Origin: Pseudomonadota bacterium
GTDB lineage: Bacteria > Desulfobacterota > Desulfarculia > Desulfarculales > Desulfarculaceae
Length of the DNA: 64,000 nucleotides
Reading direction: 5' to 3'
Assembly: GCA_018896025.1 (NCBI GenBank)
Contig: JAHIND010000026.1
Coordinates: 1 to 64,000 of the forward strand
In this document: piece after piece, positions 52,014-63,628 of the stretch
How the letters are laid out: each line of letters begins with the position of its first letter
Numbering within the stretch: position 1 is the first letter of the stretch
Position numbers and translations under genes: made by a program
The notes under the pieces: generated by a model
What the model was told of the DNA's origin: nothing
Database searches by the model: none
The model's input: only the letters and a program-made list of their open reading frames with translations

Positions 52014-53219
52014 CTAATAGTCGTTGCGGTCCCGCTGGCCGCCCGCCGTCTGGGAGCCGTCGGCCCGGCCTTGCCCATCGGCCAGGGCGGCCAGGGTCTT
52101 GAATAGGCCGCTGTCCAGGAGGGTGTAGCCCATGGTCCCGGCGTCCAGGTCCGGCTCCAGGCCCAACACCCGCACGATCTGGTTTTTCAGGGGCCGCCCC
52201 TGGGGGTCCATGAGCCAGGAGAGGCTCATGAGCACCGCGTCGCCTTTTTCCAGGGGCAGGTTGGCCAGGGAGTTTTCCTGACAGGAGATCACCCGGCGGG
52301 GGCGGCCCAAGAGCTGCACCAGGCGCTGGGACACGGTGCGGGCCACCGAGGCCTGGCGCACCCAGGCCAGCTCCAGGGTGGTGGAGGCCAGGCCGTGCAG
52401 GCCCTGGGCCCTGAAATCCTGGGTCTCCAGGCCGTCGTAGTAGCCTTGGTATTCCTTGGCCACGAAGTTGTAGGCGAAGCTCACCGGGGCCCGGTTGACC
52501 ATCTCCGCCAAACGGGCCTGCACGCTCACCCCGCTGAGGTCGCCCTGGCGCAGCCGGGCGGCGAGGTCGCTCTCGCTGAGCGAGCCGGCCCCCAGGTCCA
52601 AAAACACCTTGAGCCGCCCCTTGCCGTCCAACCACCAGGAGCCCAGGAAGTCGGCCAGGATGCCGGTGATGAGGTTGCCCAAGGTGGCCGCCTTCTCGAT
52701 CACCCCGGCGGCGGCGTAGCCCAGGGCCTGGGCCTGGACCCTAGCCCGGCTGAAGCAGGCCTGGTCCAGCTCCTCGGGGTCGGCTCCGGCCAAGTTGACC
52801 AGCAGGTCGCGGATGATCTCCACCGGGTTGGCGATGAGCCCGCCCTCGGCGTCGGCCCGGCCCTGGGCCCGCACGGTGATGGGCTCCAAGGCCTTGGCGT
52901 CCTCATGGAAGGTGGCCGTGGCGATGACCCCTTGGCCCTGAAAGTCGTGGGCCAGGTCCAGGCTGTAGGCGGCGGGATCGATCACCTGGCCCTGGCCGTC
53001 AAACAGGCTCACCGCGTTGCCCGCCGCCACCGGGCGCAGGGCGTGCCCGGCCAGGGCGTAGACAAAGACGCTCTGCTCCAGGCACACCGCTGGCCACAAA
53101 CCGCCGCCGCCGCCCAGGCTCATGTCGCCGTAGACCATGGGCAGCAGGGCGGTGTCCTTGCGGGGGCCGGAGTAGTCCCCGGCCCGCTTCAGCTCCAGGG
53201 TGACGCCGAGGTCCAGCAT
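52014..53219 (-). CDS. putative phage tail hub/tip protein
   Basis: 401 aa. A central region of type ITGILADFLGSWWLDGKGRLKVFLDLGAG (in outline, about 190-218) matches a pattern frequent in siphophage central tail-tip proteins, where a domain reads G..W..d..G.L.v. It also has LLVNLAGADPEELDQACF and LPLEKGDAVLMSLSWLMDPQG. The start overlaps the stop of the upstream gene (TGATG, or GTGA if the GTG one codon earlier is used). Likely structural; exact role inferred from context. Confidence 0.65.
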   Translation of the reverse strand: MLDLGVTLELKRAGDYSGPRKDTALLPMVYGDMSLGGGGGLWPAVCLEQSVFVYALAGHALRPVAAGNAVSLFDGQGQVIDPAAYSLDLAHDFQGQGVIATATFHEDAKALEPITVRAQGRADAEGGLIANPVEIIRDLLVNLAGADPEELDQACFSRARVQAQALGYAAAGVIEKAATLGNLITGILADFLGSWWLDGKGRLKVFLDLGAGSLSESDLAARLRQGDLSGVSVQARLAEMVNRAPVSFAYNFVAKEYQGYYDGLETQDFRAQGLHGLASTTLELAWVRQASVARTVSQRLVQLLGRPRRVISCQENSLANLPLEKGDAVLMSLSWLMDPQGRPLKNQIVRVLGLEPDLDAGTMGYTLLDSGLFKTLAALADGQGRADGSQTAGGQRDRNDY

Positions 53220-53740
53220 CACAGGGCCTGCAAGGTCAGGGTGAGCTGGGTTTCCTCCAGGCGGTAGGCGCTGACCCGCCCCCGGAAGCGGCGCAGATAG
53301 TCCCGCCCGGGGATGCCCGGCCAGCCCACCAACAGCTCGCCCACCGCGCCCAGGATGTTTTCCCGGGCCTCCAGGCGGCTGAAGGGCAGGGCCCCGCCGT
53401 CGTTGGCCAGGGTCACGGCCAGGCTGTCCGCCTCCTCCTGGCGCAGGCTGGCCAGTACCTCGCCGCTGGTGGCGGTGAGGGTTTCGCGCAGGCGGCCCAG
53501 GGAGAGCACCCGGGCGCTGCGCTCCAACAGGCTCAGGCTGCCACGGCCGGCCAGGCGCGCGCCGTCGGCCAAAAACTGGCCGTCCGCCTGGGTGGGGGCG
53601 GCCAGGCCCAGCTCGGCGTCCTGGGGGCGGCGGGCGGCGTAGACCCGCTGGCCGAAGGCGTTGACCAGGCTGAACAACAGCACCGGCTTTTCCCCCCGGT
53701 CGCGGCGGGCCTGGTTGAAGGATTGGCTGATCTCAAACAT
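53219..53740 (-). CDS. putative tail-tip protein, operon member
   Basis: 173 aa. It has the phrase VTLANDGGALPFSRLEARENILGAVGELLVGWPG and ends RRFRGRVSAYRLEETQLTLTLQ, resembling the repeated beta-barrel of tail-tip/hub proteins (ltl.N.dg.fs, then l..G.v). No signal peptide. Overlaps the previous gene by 8 nt and the next by 1-4 nt, so the operon is translated as a coupled unit. GGAGGTGG lies 10 nt before the ATG. Confidence 0.65.
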   Translation of the reverse strand: MFEISQSFNQARRDRGEKPVLLFSLVNAFGQRVYAARRPQDAELGLAAPTQADGQFLADGARLAGRGSLSLLERSARVLSLGRLRETLTATSGEVLASLRQEEADSLAVTLANDGGALPFSRLEARENILGAVGELLVGWPGIPGRDYLRRFRGRVSAYRLEETQLTLTLQAL

Positions 53741-55925
53741 CGCTTTTGACCACCTCCTCCAGGCGCAGGCTCAGGTTCCAGCGCCCGCCGGGGGCCTCCT
53801 GGCGGGCCAGCTCCGCGCCGGGCAGGCAGTAGAGGGTTTGGCCGGAGTCGCCCGCGAAAGGCGTGAAGAACAGGGGCCGCAGGCCGCCCTCGCCGCCGGT
53901 GTGCACCGCGCTCAACATCTCCTCCAGGCCCTCGGCGTCGGCCTGGTCCAGGCGGGCGAACTCCAGCTGGTAGTAGGCGGCCAGGGCCCCGCTGCTGCCC
54001 GCCACCTTGCCCCCGCCGCCGCTCACCAGCCTGCGGGTGGCCACGCTGCCCTGGCTGTAACCGGCGCGGAAGGTGCGCTTGGGCTCGAAGCTCTCGCCCA
54101 GATAAAACAGGCTGGCCCTGAGCAGGCTCTCGGGGTTGGCGGGATCGTCCAGCTCCAAGCGCCAGTAGCGATGGCTCTGCTCCAAAAAGCTGACCAGGTG
54201 AGGCGTGGTGATGGTGAGGGCCTGGCTGTAGTCGGGATGCTCCCAGGGGTCCAGAAGCGATTCCGGCTCCTGCTCCAGCCATTGCTCCCACAGCTTCACC
54301 CGCCCCAAGCGCATGGGAAAGCGGGGGGACTGGCCCAGGCTGATGCGTCCGGCGCTCAGGTTGAAGGCCCCTTCGTAGCTCTTGGCCGTACCCCAGGCGG
54401 CGTCGCAGCCCACCTGAAAGTCGCCGCCGGTGCGCCAGCGCAGGGCCGCCAGGTAGGTTTGGCCGTTTAGGAAATCCACGAAGGCATCGCTGCGGCGCAG
54501 GCGCAACAGGTCATAGACCGAAAAGCGCGAGCCCGTGGAGTTGCGGTAGAGGTACAGGGGCAGAAAGGTGTAGCCGGATTCGGTGGAGGTGGAGAACAGG
54601 GCCTGGGCGACATCCAGGGGAAAGGCCGTGTGGTCCAGGCCCGGCAACCATTCCATGGCCAAACAGCCCTGCCCCCCATCGGACATGGCCGCCCGCACCG
54701 CCTGGGGCAGGGGGAAGCTCACCGCGTCGGCGGCGCGGTAGGCCGTGCCGGTGGTGGTGGGGATGTAGGCGGTGGGCACGCTTCCCACCTCCAACTGGGC
54801 GCCCCAGAGGCAGGCCTGGGTCCCGGTTGATGTGGCGGCTATTTGGAAGTAGATCAAAGTTTCCGTGGAACCCTTGCTAAAAGTAAACGAGATCCGCGTC
54901 CACTCCCCCAGGTCCAGGGCCTGAGTTTTGGTGTTGACCAACGCGAAACCGGCGGTCCTGGTTCCGAATTGGAGGTTGACTGAGCCATCTATGGCATAAG
55001 CCCAAACGGAAAGAGTGTAACCAACTCCGTCGGTCATGGTGGCGTTTTGGTAGATGTAGGCGCCCAGCCCGGAGAGTTGGTCGGCGGTGGGGTTGCCATC
55101 CGGGGCGGCAAAGGCGTTGGGCGATACTATGCCGCCATTGGCTACAGACCACGCCGTCTCATCGAAGGATTCGCTGTGGGCCAGCAGGTTGGTGGCGGCG
55201 GGCTGGATGGAAAGCATGCCGTCCTCAAAGCAGCTCTCCCCGGCGGCCGCGTATTTGACCACCCCGCCGTCGATAAAGGTGCGGGGGGTGGCCCGGCCGT
55301 TGCTCAGGGCCTGGTCCAGGCTGTCGGCGGTCTGGCCGCCGTCCGGGTCGTAGCTCCACACCGGCTGGTGCAGGGTGTCCCGCGCCTTGAGGACTGCCGT
55401 GGCTCCCTCGCCCAGGTTGTGGTCGGCCAGCACCAGGGCCCGCACCTCTTGCGCCTGGCCCAGGTCCGCGTCGATGAACTGCGCGGCGCAGTCCAGGCTG
55501 CGCCAGGCGGTGTCGCGGTCGCGGTCCATGAGCGCCTGGGGCCCCTGGCAACCGGTGGCCAAAATGCTCCAGCGATCACCCTTGTAAAACTCCTGGCCGG
55601 GACCGGGCACCCACTTCACGCTCACCCCGTCGGCCAGGGGAGTCAGGCTCACCGAGGTGACCACCCCGCTTGCCTCCCAGGCCCCGGCGCTCTCGCGCTT
55701 CCAGCGGAAGGTGGCCAGGCCCACCTCGCTGCCCGCCTCCAGGGAGTCGATCTCCACCACCAGCACCTGGTCCAAAGCGCCGGTGTGCTCCCCGGCGGCC
55801 AGGCAGGTGGCCGAGCCCAGGGCCTCGGCGGCCGGAGAGCCCACCATGCCCGGCCGGGCCGAGGAGACCCCCAGGGCCTGGGGGCCGGGGATCAGGTTGC
55901 TGAACATGAAGCGGCAAGTGCTCAT
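53733..55925 (-). CDS. large tail-tip protein with carbohydrate-binding-like modules
   Basis: 730 aa, first gene of the operon. The N-terminal part includes ALMDRDRDTAWRSLDCAAQF then IDADLGQAQEVRALVLADHN (about 132-170), an F5/8-type (discoidin) sugar-binding pattern. Residues about 245-390 read NLLAHSESFDETAWSVANGG, PDGNPTADQLSG and YTLSVWAYAID, a jelly-roll module common in phage tail proteins. The C-terminal 160 residues are a separate domain (SVATRRLVSGGGGK, YYQLEFARLDQADAEGLEEM). It likely contacts surface glycans. GGAGGAACAG precedes the ATG. Confidence 0.72.
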   Translation of the reverse strand: MSTCRFMFSNLIPGPQALGVSSARPGMVGSPAAEALGSATCLAAGEHTGALDQVLVVEIDSLEAGSEVGLATFRWKRESAGAWEASGVVTSVSLTPLADGVSVKWVPGPGQEFYKGDRWSILATGCQGPQALMDRDRDTAWRSLDCAAQFIDADLGQAQEVRALVLADHNLGEGATAVLKARDTLHQPVWSYDPDGGQTADSLDQALSNGRATPRTFIDGGVVKYAAAGESCFEDGMLSIQPAATNLLAHSESFDETAWSVANGGIVSPNAFAAPDGNPTADQLSGLGAYIYQNATMTDGVGYTLSVWAYAIDGSVNLQFGTRTAGFALVNTKTQALDLGEWTRISFTFSKGSTETLIYFQIAATSTGTQACLWGAQLEVGSVPTAYIPTTTGTAYRAADAVSFPLPQAVRAAMSDGGQGCLAMEWLPGLDHTAFPLDVAQALFSTSTESGYTFLPLYLYRNSTGSRFSVYDLLRLRRSDAFVDFLNGQTYLAALRWRTGGDFQVGCDAAWGTAKSYEGAFNLSAGRISLGQSPRFPMRLGRVKLWEQWLEQEPESLLDPWEHPDYSQALTITTPHLVSFLEQSHRYWRLELDDPANPESLLRASLFYLGESFEPKRTFRAGYSQGSVATRRLVSGGGGKVAGSSGALAAYYQLEFARLDQADAEGLEEMLSAVHTGGEGGLRPLFFTPFAGDSGQTLYCLPGAELARQEAPGGRWNLSLRLEEVVKSDV

Positions 55926-56105
55926 CTGTTCCTCCGCGCTGGGGGCCGGGGACCCGGCCGATCATGTCCCCGAGCCTAGGCCAGGCCCCGGCGGGGGCCC
56001 ACTGCGGCCGCGCACAAAAGTATTTCCCCAGAGCGACCCGGCGGTTTGCGCGGGGGGCGCGGCGGCGCTAAGATTATTTTTTATTTGCCAAAAGGGAGCG
56101 GGCCC

Positions 56106-56357
56106 ATGGCCGGAGACAAGGCGGTGACCATCTTCAAGACCCCCGGCTGCGGCCGCTGCCGGGCGGCCAAGGAATATTTCGCGGCGCGGGGATTCAAGAT
56201 CGAGGAGGTGGACGTGACTTCCTCCATGAGCGCCAAGCGCCGCATGGCCCGCCTGGCCCCAGGGGCGCGGGTGGTGCCGGTCATCGCCTTTGACGACGAG
56301 GTGGAGGTGGGCTGGCGTCCCGAGTATTGGAACAAGCGTCTGGGAGGTGCTTCATGA
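56106..56357 (+). CDS. glutaredoxin-like protein (CGRC)
   Basis: 83 aa, one thioredoxin fold: VTIFKTPGCGRCRAAKEYFAARG (7-29) with the CxxC pair at Cys15 and Cys18, then the cis-Pro VVPVIAFDDEVEVGW (about 57-71). Matches NrdH/glutaredoxin-type small redoxins; partner unknown. Its stop overlaps the pdxA start (ATGA), so the two are coupled, an unusual pairing. GGGAG lies 6 nt before the ATG. Confidence 0.9.
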   Translation: MAGDKAVTIFKTPGCGRCRAAKEYFAARGFKIEEVDVTSSMSAKRRMARLAPGARVVPVIAFDDEVEVGWRPEYWNKRLGGAS

Positions 56358-57298
56358 AGCCGCGCATAGCCGTTACCCTGGGCGACCCCGCCGGAGTGGG
56401 GCCGGAGATCGTGGCGCGCCTGTGCGTGCATCCCCCCAGCCTGGACATGGCCGAGTTGGTGGTGGTGGGCCAACGCGCGCTGCTCAATGCCGGGGCCAAG
56501 TCCTGCGGCCTGCCCGCCCCCCACGTGGAGGTGGTGGAGGTGGGCGAAGTGGCCGAGGTAATCCCCGGCCGCCCCAGCCCGCACAGCGGCAAGCTGGCCG
56601 GGGCCTTTGTGGAAAAGGCCCTGGAGATGGTCCAGGCGGGGCAGGCGGCGGCCATGGCCACCGCGCCCATCAGCAAGGAGGCCCTCAAGGCGGCGGGCTA
56701 TCCCGACACCGGGCACACCACCCTTTTGGCCCGGCGCACCAATACCGAGCGCCCGGTGATGATGCTGGCCGGGGAGCGCCTCAAGGTGGTGCTGGTCACT
56801 ATCCACAAGGCTCTGCGCGAGGTGCCTGATTTACTCACCGTGGAGGGCATCGTGCACACCGCCCAGGTCACCCACGACTCCCTGAAGCGCTACTGGGGCA
56901 TCGCCGCGCCGCGCCTGGCGGTGTGCGGGCTCAACCCCCACGCCGGGGAGCACGGCCTGTTCGGCGACGAGGAGGGGCGCATCATCGCCCCGGCGGTGGA
57001 ACAGCTAACGGCCCAGGGCATCCTGGCCGAAGGGCCGCTGCCCCCGGACACCGTGTTCTGGCGGGCCACCCGGGGCCACTTCGACGCAGTGGTGTGCATG
57101 TACCACGACCAGGGGCTCATCCCGCTCAAGCTGTTGCACTTCGAGGACGGGGTCAACGTGAGCCTGGGCCTGCCCATCATCCGCACCAGCGTGGACCACG
57201 GCACCGCCTACGACCTGGCCGGCACCGGCCAGGCCAACCCGGCTTCCATGATCGCGGCGGTGAAGATGGCCGCCGAGATGGCCACGGCGGGGAAGTAG
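56354..57298 (+). CDS. pdxA: 4-hydroxythreonine-4-phosphate dehydrogenase
   Basis: 314 aa, normal PdxA. NAD-dependent oxidation of 4-phosphohydroxy-threonine in de novo pyridoxal phosphate synthesis. Motifs: RIAVTLGDPAGVGPEI (4-19), the zinc-ligand GHTTLLARRT (about 120-129), VCGLNPHAGEHGLFG (about 192-206), and CMYHDQGLIPLKLL with DGVNVSLGLPIIRTSVDHGTAYD near the C-terminus. Start ATG 56354 is coupled to the redoxin gene; GGGAGGTGC lies upstream. pdxJ is not in the window. Confidence 0.95.
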   Translation: MKPRIAVTLGDPAGVGPEIVARLCVHPPSLDMAELVVVGQRALLNAGAKSCGLPAPHVEVVEVGEVAEVIPGRPSPHSGKLAGAFVEKALEMVQAGQAAAMATAPISKEALKAAGYPDTGHTTLLARRTNTERPVMMLAGERLKVVLVTIHKALREVPDLLTVEGIVHTAQVTHDSLKRYWGIAAPRLAVCGLNPHAGEHGLFGDEEGRIIAPAVEQLTAQGILAEGPLPPDTVFWRATRGHFDAVVCMYHDQGLIPLKLLHFEDGVNVSLGLPIIRTSVDHGTAYDLAGTGQANPASMIAAVKMAAEMATAGK

Positions 57299-57335
57299 GG
57301 GGCGGGGCGGTTCGGCTGGAAGGCGTATAAATTCG

Positions 57336-57412
57336 TGTAGGTTGGGTTGAGCGAAGCGAAGCCCAACAATCCCTTTGTCGTTGCGAGGAGCCTAGCGACG
57401 AAGCAATCTCTG
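57336..57412. repeat. family A and family C copies
   Basis: Family A 57336-57372 and family C 57377-57412, immediately after pdxA. Confidence 0.83.
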
Positions 57413-57453
57413 AAGCAAGTAGACGGCCCGAATTATCTTCTTGCCCTCCAGCC

Positions 57454-57670
57454 ATAGCCGTCATCGCGAGGAGCATCTCGGACAGAGATGCGACGTGGCG
57501 ATCTTCGCCTTCCCCCAGGCGGGAGGGGTTGAGGTGTGGAGGGCGGTTTGGCCATGTCTCACTGGTAAAGGCATGACAAGGGAAACGGAAGGTTGCCACG
57601 GCCGGGCAGACCGACCCGCCCTATTCTCCCACACGCCGGTCGCTGCCCGGCCTCGCAATGACAGATCTAT
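57454..57670. repeat. family D element, inverse orientation
   Basis: ATAGCCGTCATCGCGAGG at the left; the right end is CCTCGCAATGACAGATCTAT, slightly diverged. A decayed A copy follows at about 57699-57723. No gene is supported between 57299 and 57888. Confidence 0.85.
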
Positions 57671-57888
57671 ATTCTGGAATTTGGTCCGAATCGCTAATGG
57701 GCTTGAGCGAAGCGAAACCCGACACTCCCTCCGTCCCCCCCGCCTCCACATTCGGCACCGACACCCAAACTAGCCTGCGGTATAATTTAAATGATAGACG
57801 TACAACCAGCGCAGGACATTGGTCCGCGCCTGTCGGTTGGCGTAAGTGGTTGCGTTTCCACTTGATGCCGATAAAGAGAGGTCGAAAT

Positions 57889-58638
57889 ATGCTGCCCAAA
57901 AAACGAACCGGGACCTTGCGCTGGGCGGGACGCCTGGGCTGCCTGGTCCTGTCCTGCGCCCTGGTGCTGCCCTCGGTGGCCCTGGCCCGCGACTACCAAC
58001 CGGAGCGGGGCCGCAATACCCAGGTCGCTCCCCAGATGCCCCGTGAAGCTGACCAGGGCCGCAATCTCCAGGTTGCCCCCCAGATGTCGCATGAAGCTTA
58101 TCGGGGTAACAATCCCCAGGTGGTCCCCAGAATGCCGTCGGGTCACCGGGAGTATGTCCATAACGGCGCGCGCTACTATTACCACGGCGGGGTTTACTAC
58201 CGGCCCTATGACCGCGGCTACATAGTGGTCCGGCCGCCCCGTGGGCTGTTTGTTCAGATTCTGCCCATCGGCTTCGCCACCGTGATGGTCGGGGGCGTCG
58301 CCTACTACACCTACGCCGATGTTTACTACCTCCCGGGGCCCGGTGGCTATGTGGTGGTGGATGCCCCGCCCGGGGTGGTGGTCACCTCCCCGCCACCTCC
58401 GCCGGTCGCGGCCCCGTCCGCGCCCCAGGGCACGGCGGTGGTGACCGCGCCGCTTCTCAACGTGCGCACCGGCCCCGGCGAAAACTACCCGGTTATAACC
58501 ACCGTGGGCCAGGGCTACAGCCTGACCATCTATGGCCAGTCGTCTGGATGGCTATACGTGCAGGCTCCCAGCGGCCAGTTCGGCTGGGTGGACCAGCGGT
58601 TCACCAATATACCCGTGTCTCCAACGCCCAGCGGCTAG
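57889..58638 (+). CDS. secreted DUF6515-like protein with SH3 domain
   Basis: 249 aa from ATG 57889, which follows AGAGG. The signal peptide ends about residue 32 (ALVLPSVALA). Three imperfect repeats of about 18 residues follow (QVAPQMPREADQGRN, QVAPQMSHEAYRGNN, QVVPRMPSGH). Then comes an aromatic block with the pattern of DUF6515 (YYYHGGVYYRPYDRGYIVV, LPIGFATVMVGGVAYYTYAD, GGYVVVDAPPGVVV), a Pro-rich linker, and a C-terminal bacterial SH3 domain (LLNVRTGPGENYPVITTVGQ then GWLYVQAPSGQFGWVDQRF). Likely bound to the cell wall or outer membrane. Confidence 0.88.
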   Translation: MLPKKRTGTLRWAGRLGCLVLSCALVLPSVALARDYQPERGRNTQVAPQMPREADQGRNLQVAPQMSHEAYRGNNPQVVPRMPSGHREYVHNGARYYYHGGVYYRPYDRGYIVVRPPRGLFVQILPIGFATVMVGGVAYYTYADVYYLPGPGGYVVVDAPPGVVVTSPPPPPVAAPSAPQGTAVVTAPLLNVRTGPGENYPVITTVGQGYSLTIYGQSSGWLYVQAPSGQFGWVDQRFTNIPVSPTPSG

Positions 58639-58670
58639 ACTTCGCAGGGAGCATCCCGCAAAAAATGCGA

Positions 58671-58713
58671 GGCGGCTATCCCGGTTGACCACCGGGGAGC
58701 CGCCTGGTTTTTT
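58671..58713 (+). terminator. rho-independent terminator after SH3 protein gene
   Basis: GGCGGCT/AGCCGCC outer stem and CCCGGT/ACCGGG inner stem, then TTTTTT at 58708-58713. Confidence 0.9.
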
Positions 58714-58815
58714 ACCGTTTGCGAATAGCGAGGGTCGGGTTGAGAGGATTTGTTGGACTGCGGGCTGCGCCCTTAACCCACCCTGCGCTTCGCCTCGGGC
58801 CATTCCTGAAATAAC

Positions 58816-58990
58816 GTAGGTTGGGTAGAGCGAAGCGAAACCCAACAACTCCCTGTGTTGCTGAGAGCAGAGAGGGCGGGGATAAACCCCGCCCCTACAA
58901 AAAGAGTCTTCTTCCGGGTGTAGGGGCGGGGTTTATCCCCGCCCAAGAGAGCTTGGCCTTGCCAGGAGCGCGGCGACCAAGCAATTTCTG
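58816..58990. repeat. repeat cluster: A, B, inverted B, decayed C
   Basis: Family A 58816-58850, B 58873-58899, inverse B 58920-58945, a decayed C copy about 58955-58990. The two B copies form an inverted pair, as at 32421-32493. Confidence 0.82.
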
Positions 58991-59035
58991 GAGCAACCAG
59001 GTGGCCAGACCTCTCATGTCTTTTTCTTTTCAGCC

Positions 59036-59249
59036 ATAGCCGTCATCGCGAGGAGCATCTCGGGGGAGATGCGACGTGGCGAACTTCGTCTTCCCCCGAA
59101 CGGGAAAGGGTGTGTCTGGGAGGGCGGTTTGGCCATGTATTTCTCACGCAGGCATGACAAGGGAAAGGGAAGGTTGCCACGGCCGGGCAGACCCAGCCGC
59201 CCTGTTCCCCCCCACGCCGGCCGCTGCCCGGCCTCGCAATGACGGCTAT
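59036..59249. repeat. family D element, inverse orientation
   Basis: Both ends well preserved: ATAGCCGTCATCGCGAGG and CCTCGCAATGACGGCTAT. Confidence 0.88.
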
Positions 59250-59273
59250 CTACTTTAATAGGAAATCAAAGGA

Positions 59274-59408
59274 TCTGTTGGGTTTCGGGCTGCGCCCTCT
59301 ACCCAACCTACACGATTATGTAGACCGTTCTAAAGCGACTCGACGCCTCGCCTCGGACCATCCAAGCAATAGCGTAGGTTGGGTAGAGCGAAGCGAAACC
59401 CAACAATT
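59274..59408. repeat. inverted variant A and standard A copies
   Basis: 59274-59314 in inverse orientation with the variant centre (TTTCGGGCTGCGCCCTCTAC) and 59369-59406 standard. 59409-59693 holds the uvrA upstream region, where no clear promoter pair or LexA box stands out. Confidence 0.8.
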
Positions 59409-59693
59409 ACCCTGCCCATCAGCCACGACACGATTTACTTAACAACAAATGTTGAGCAAATCGTCTTTATAGGCCATAATACCCCTGAGCGGCGGCGTGG
59501 CGCCCGCGCCCCAAAACGGCCGTAACCTGGTGATCTTTCTCCCAGCCGCGCCCAATGGCCAGCAATATCGTAAAATTTGGGGGTGCGCGGGCGCGCTTCT
59601 GGTCTTAACCTTTATACATTCGCCCCGCCCGTTGGGACGGCCCCGGCGGCGGCATGTTTATGTAATCGCGAGGAATCGGCACAGGCCTGGTAA

Positions 59694-62534
<2,841 letters not shown>

Positions 62535-62599
62535 GGCTTGACATGAGGGCGTGTTGCGGGCTTACTGGCATCTGAGCTAACCCCCAACCAGGCCTGAGC

Positions 62600-63304
62600 A
62601 TGCCCCTCTTCAGCATCTTCATACCGGTCTACAACGAGCAGGCCATCCTGGTGGGCAACACCCACCGGCTATGCACCTTTCTGGACGGCCTGGGCCTCAG
62701 CTACGAGATAATCATCGGCAGCAACGGCTCCACCGACCGCACCGAGGAGCTGGGCTGGGAGCTGGCCGCCGACGTGCCCCAGGTGAGCTTTTTTCACCTG
62801 CCCGCCAAAGGCCCCGGCTACGCCTTTGCCCACGCGCTGCGGCTGTTCAAGGGCCGCTCGCTCATCACCCTGGACATGGACATGGCCGTGGAGCTGGAGT
62901 TCGTGCCCCAGGCCCTGAAGTTGCTCGAGCAATATCAGGTGGTGGTGGGCTCCAAGCGCCAGGGCCGCCAGGAGCGCAGCACCACCCGCATCCTGGGCAG
63001 CGGCATGTTCATCAGCGCGGCCCGGGTGCTGCTGGGCCTGCCTTTCGAGGACTACAGCCTGGGAGCCAAGGCCTTCAGCCGCGAGGTGCTCACCCGCTTT
63101 TCCGACGCGGTGGACAACCACACCAGCTACACCACCAACCTGATGTTCTGTGCCCGCCGGGCCCACCTGCCCATGGTGGAGGTGGCCGTGCTCTGCTCCG
63201 ACCGCCGGGCCAGCCGCTTCAACCTGGGCCACGAGGCGGCCTACCGCCTGGCCTGGGTCATGAAGCTGTTCGTGCTGGGACGGTTGCTGAAGCGGTTTCC
63301 GTAA
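62600..63304 (+). CDS. family 2 glycosyltransferase
   Basis: 234 aa, one GT-A fold domain: FSIFIPVYNEQAIL (4-17), YEIIIGSNGSTDRTEEL (35-51), GPGYAFAHALRLFKGRSLITLDMDMAVE (the DxD at DMDM, about 93-96), then KRQGRQERSTTRILGS and LPFEDYSLGAKAFSRE. This resembles polyprenyl-phosphate sugar synthases of the DPM1/ArnC type but lacks a C-terminal membrane region. Donor and acceptor unknown. It lies 65 bp after uvrA; coupling is uncertain. Confidence 0.9.
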   Translation: MPLFSIFIPVYNEQAILVGNTHRLCTFLDGLGLSYEIIIGSNGSTDRTEELGWELAADVPQVSFFHLPAKGPGYAFAHALRLFKGRSLITLDMDMAVELEFVPQALKLLEQYQVVVGSKRQGRQERSTTRILGSGMFISAARVLLGLPFEDYSLGAKAFSREVLTRFSDAVDNHTSYTTNLMFCARRAHLPMVEVAVLCSDRRASRFNLGHEAAYRLAWVMKLFVLGRLLKRFP

Positions 63305-63326
63305 CGATTTCCAGGAAAATTAACTC

Positions 63327-63364
63327 TTGCGCCGCCTCCTGATGTGTATATACTTTGTATATAC
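63327..63364 (+). promoter_or_regulatory. mazEF promoter and tandem palindromic operator
   Basis: TTGCGC (63327-63332), 16-bp spacer, TATACT (63349-63354). Two copies of the perfect 8-bp palindrome GTATATAC at 63346-63353 and 63357-63364, one helical turn (11 bp) apart, overlap the -10 region and fit autoregulation by MazE/MazEF. Confidence 0.68.
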
Positions 63365-63385
63365 GATTCGCGAGAGGAGAGAACC

Positions 63386-63628
63386 ATGGCGCCTATCGTG
63401 GCCAAATGGGGAAACAGCCTGGCGGTGAGGTTGCCCAGCCAAATTGCCAAACGCAGCGGCATCTCCGCCGGCGACGAGGTGGAGATAAGCACAAGCAAGC
63501 ACGGCTCCTTTACCGTGACCTTGGCCCGGCCCAAGTACAGCCTGCGCTCCTTGGTGGACCAGATCACCCCGAAAAACACCCACGGCGAAACCGACTGGGG
63601 CGGCCCCAAGGGCGGTGAAGTCTGGTGA
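63386..63628 (+). CDS. mazE: MazE-type antitoxin (AbrB fold)
   Basis: 80 aa. N-terminal SpoVT/AbrB swapped-hairpin DNA-binding domain: IVAKWGNSLAVRLPSQIAKR (4-23), GISAGDEVEISTS (25-37), TVTLARPK. The acidic/flexible C-terminal tail (SLRSLVDQITPKNTHGETDW) would wrap the toxin. Binds its own promoter and neutralises MazF. GAGGAG precedes the ATG by 6 nt. Overlaps mazF by 4 nt. Confidence 0.93.
   Translation: MAPIVAKWGNSLAVRLPSQIAKRSGISAGDEVEISTSKHGSFTVTLARPKYSLRSLVDQITPKNTHGETDWGGPKGGEVW

Noticed and set aside
50380..55925. Complete prophage or gene transfer agent
   Set aside because: No integrase, terminase, portal, capsid, tape measure or lysis genes are present, and the flanks are ordinary chromosomal genes.
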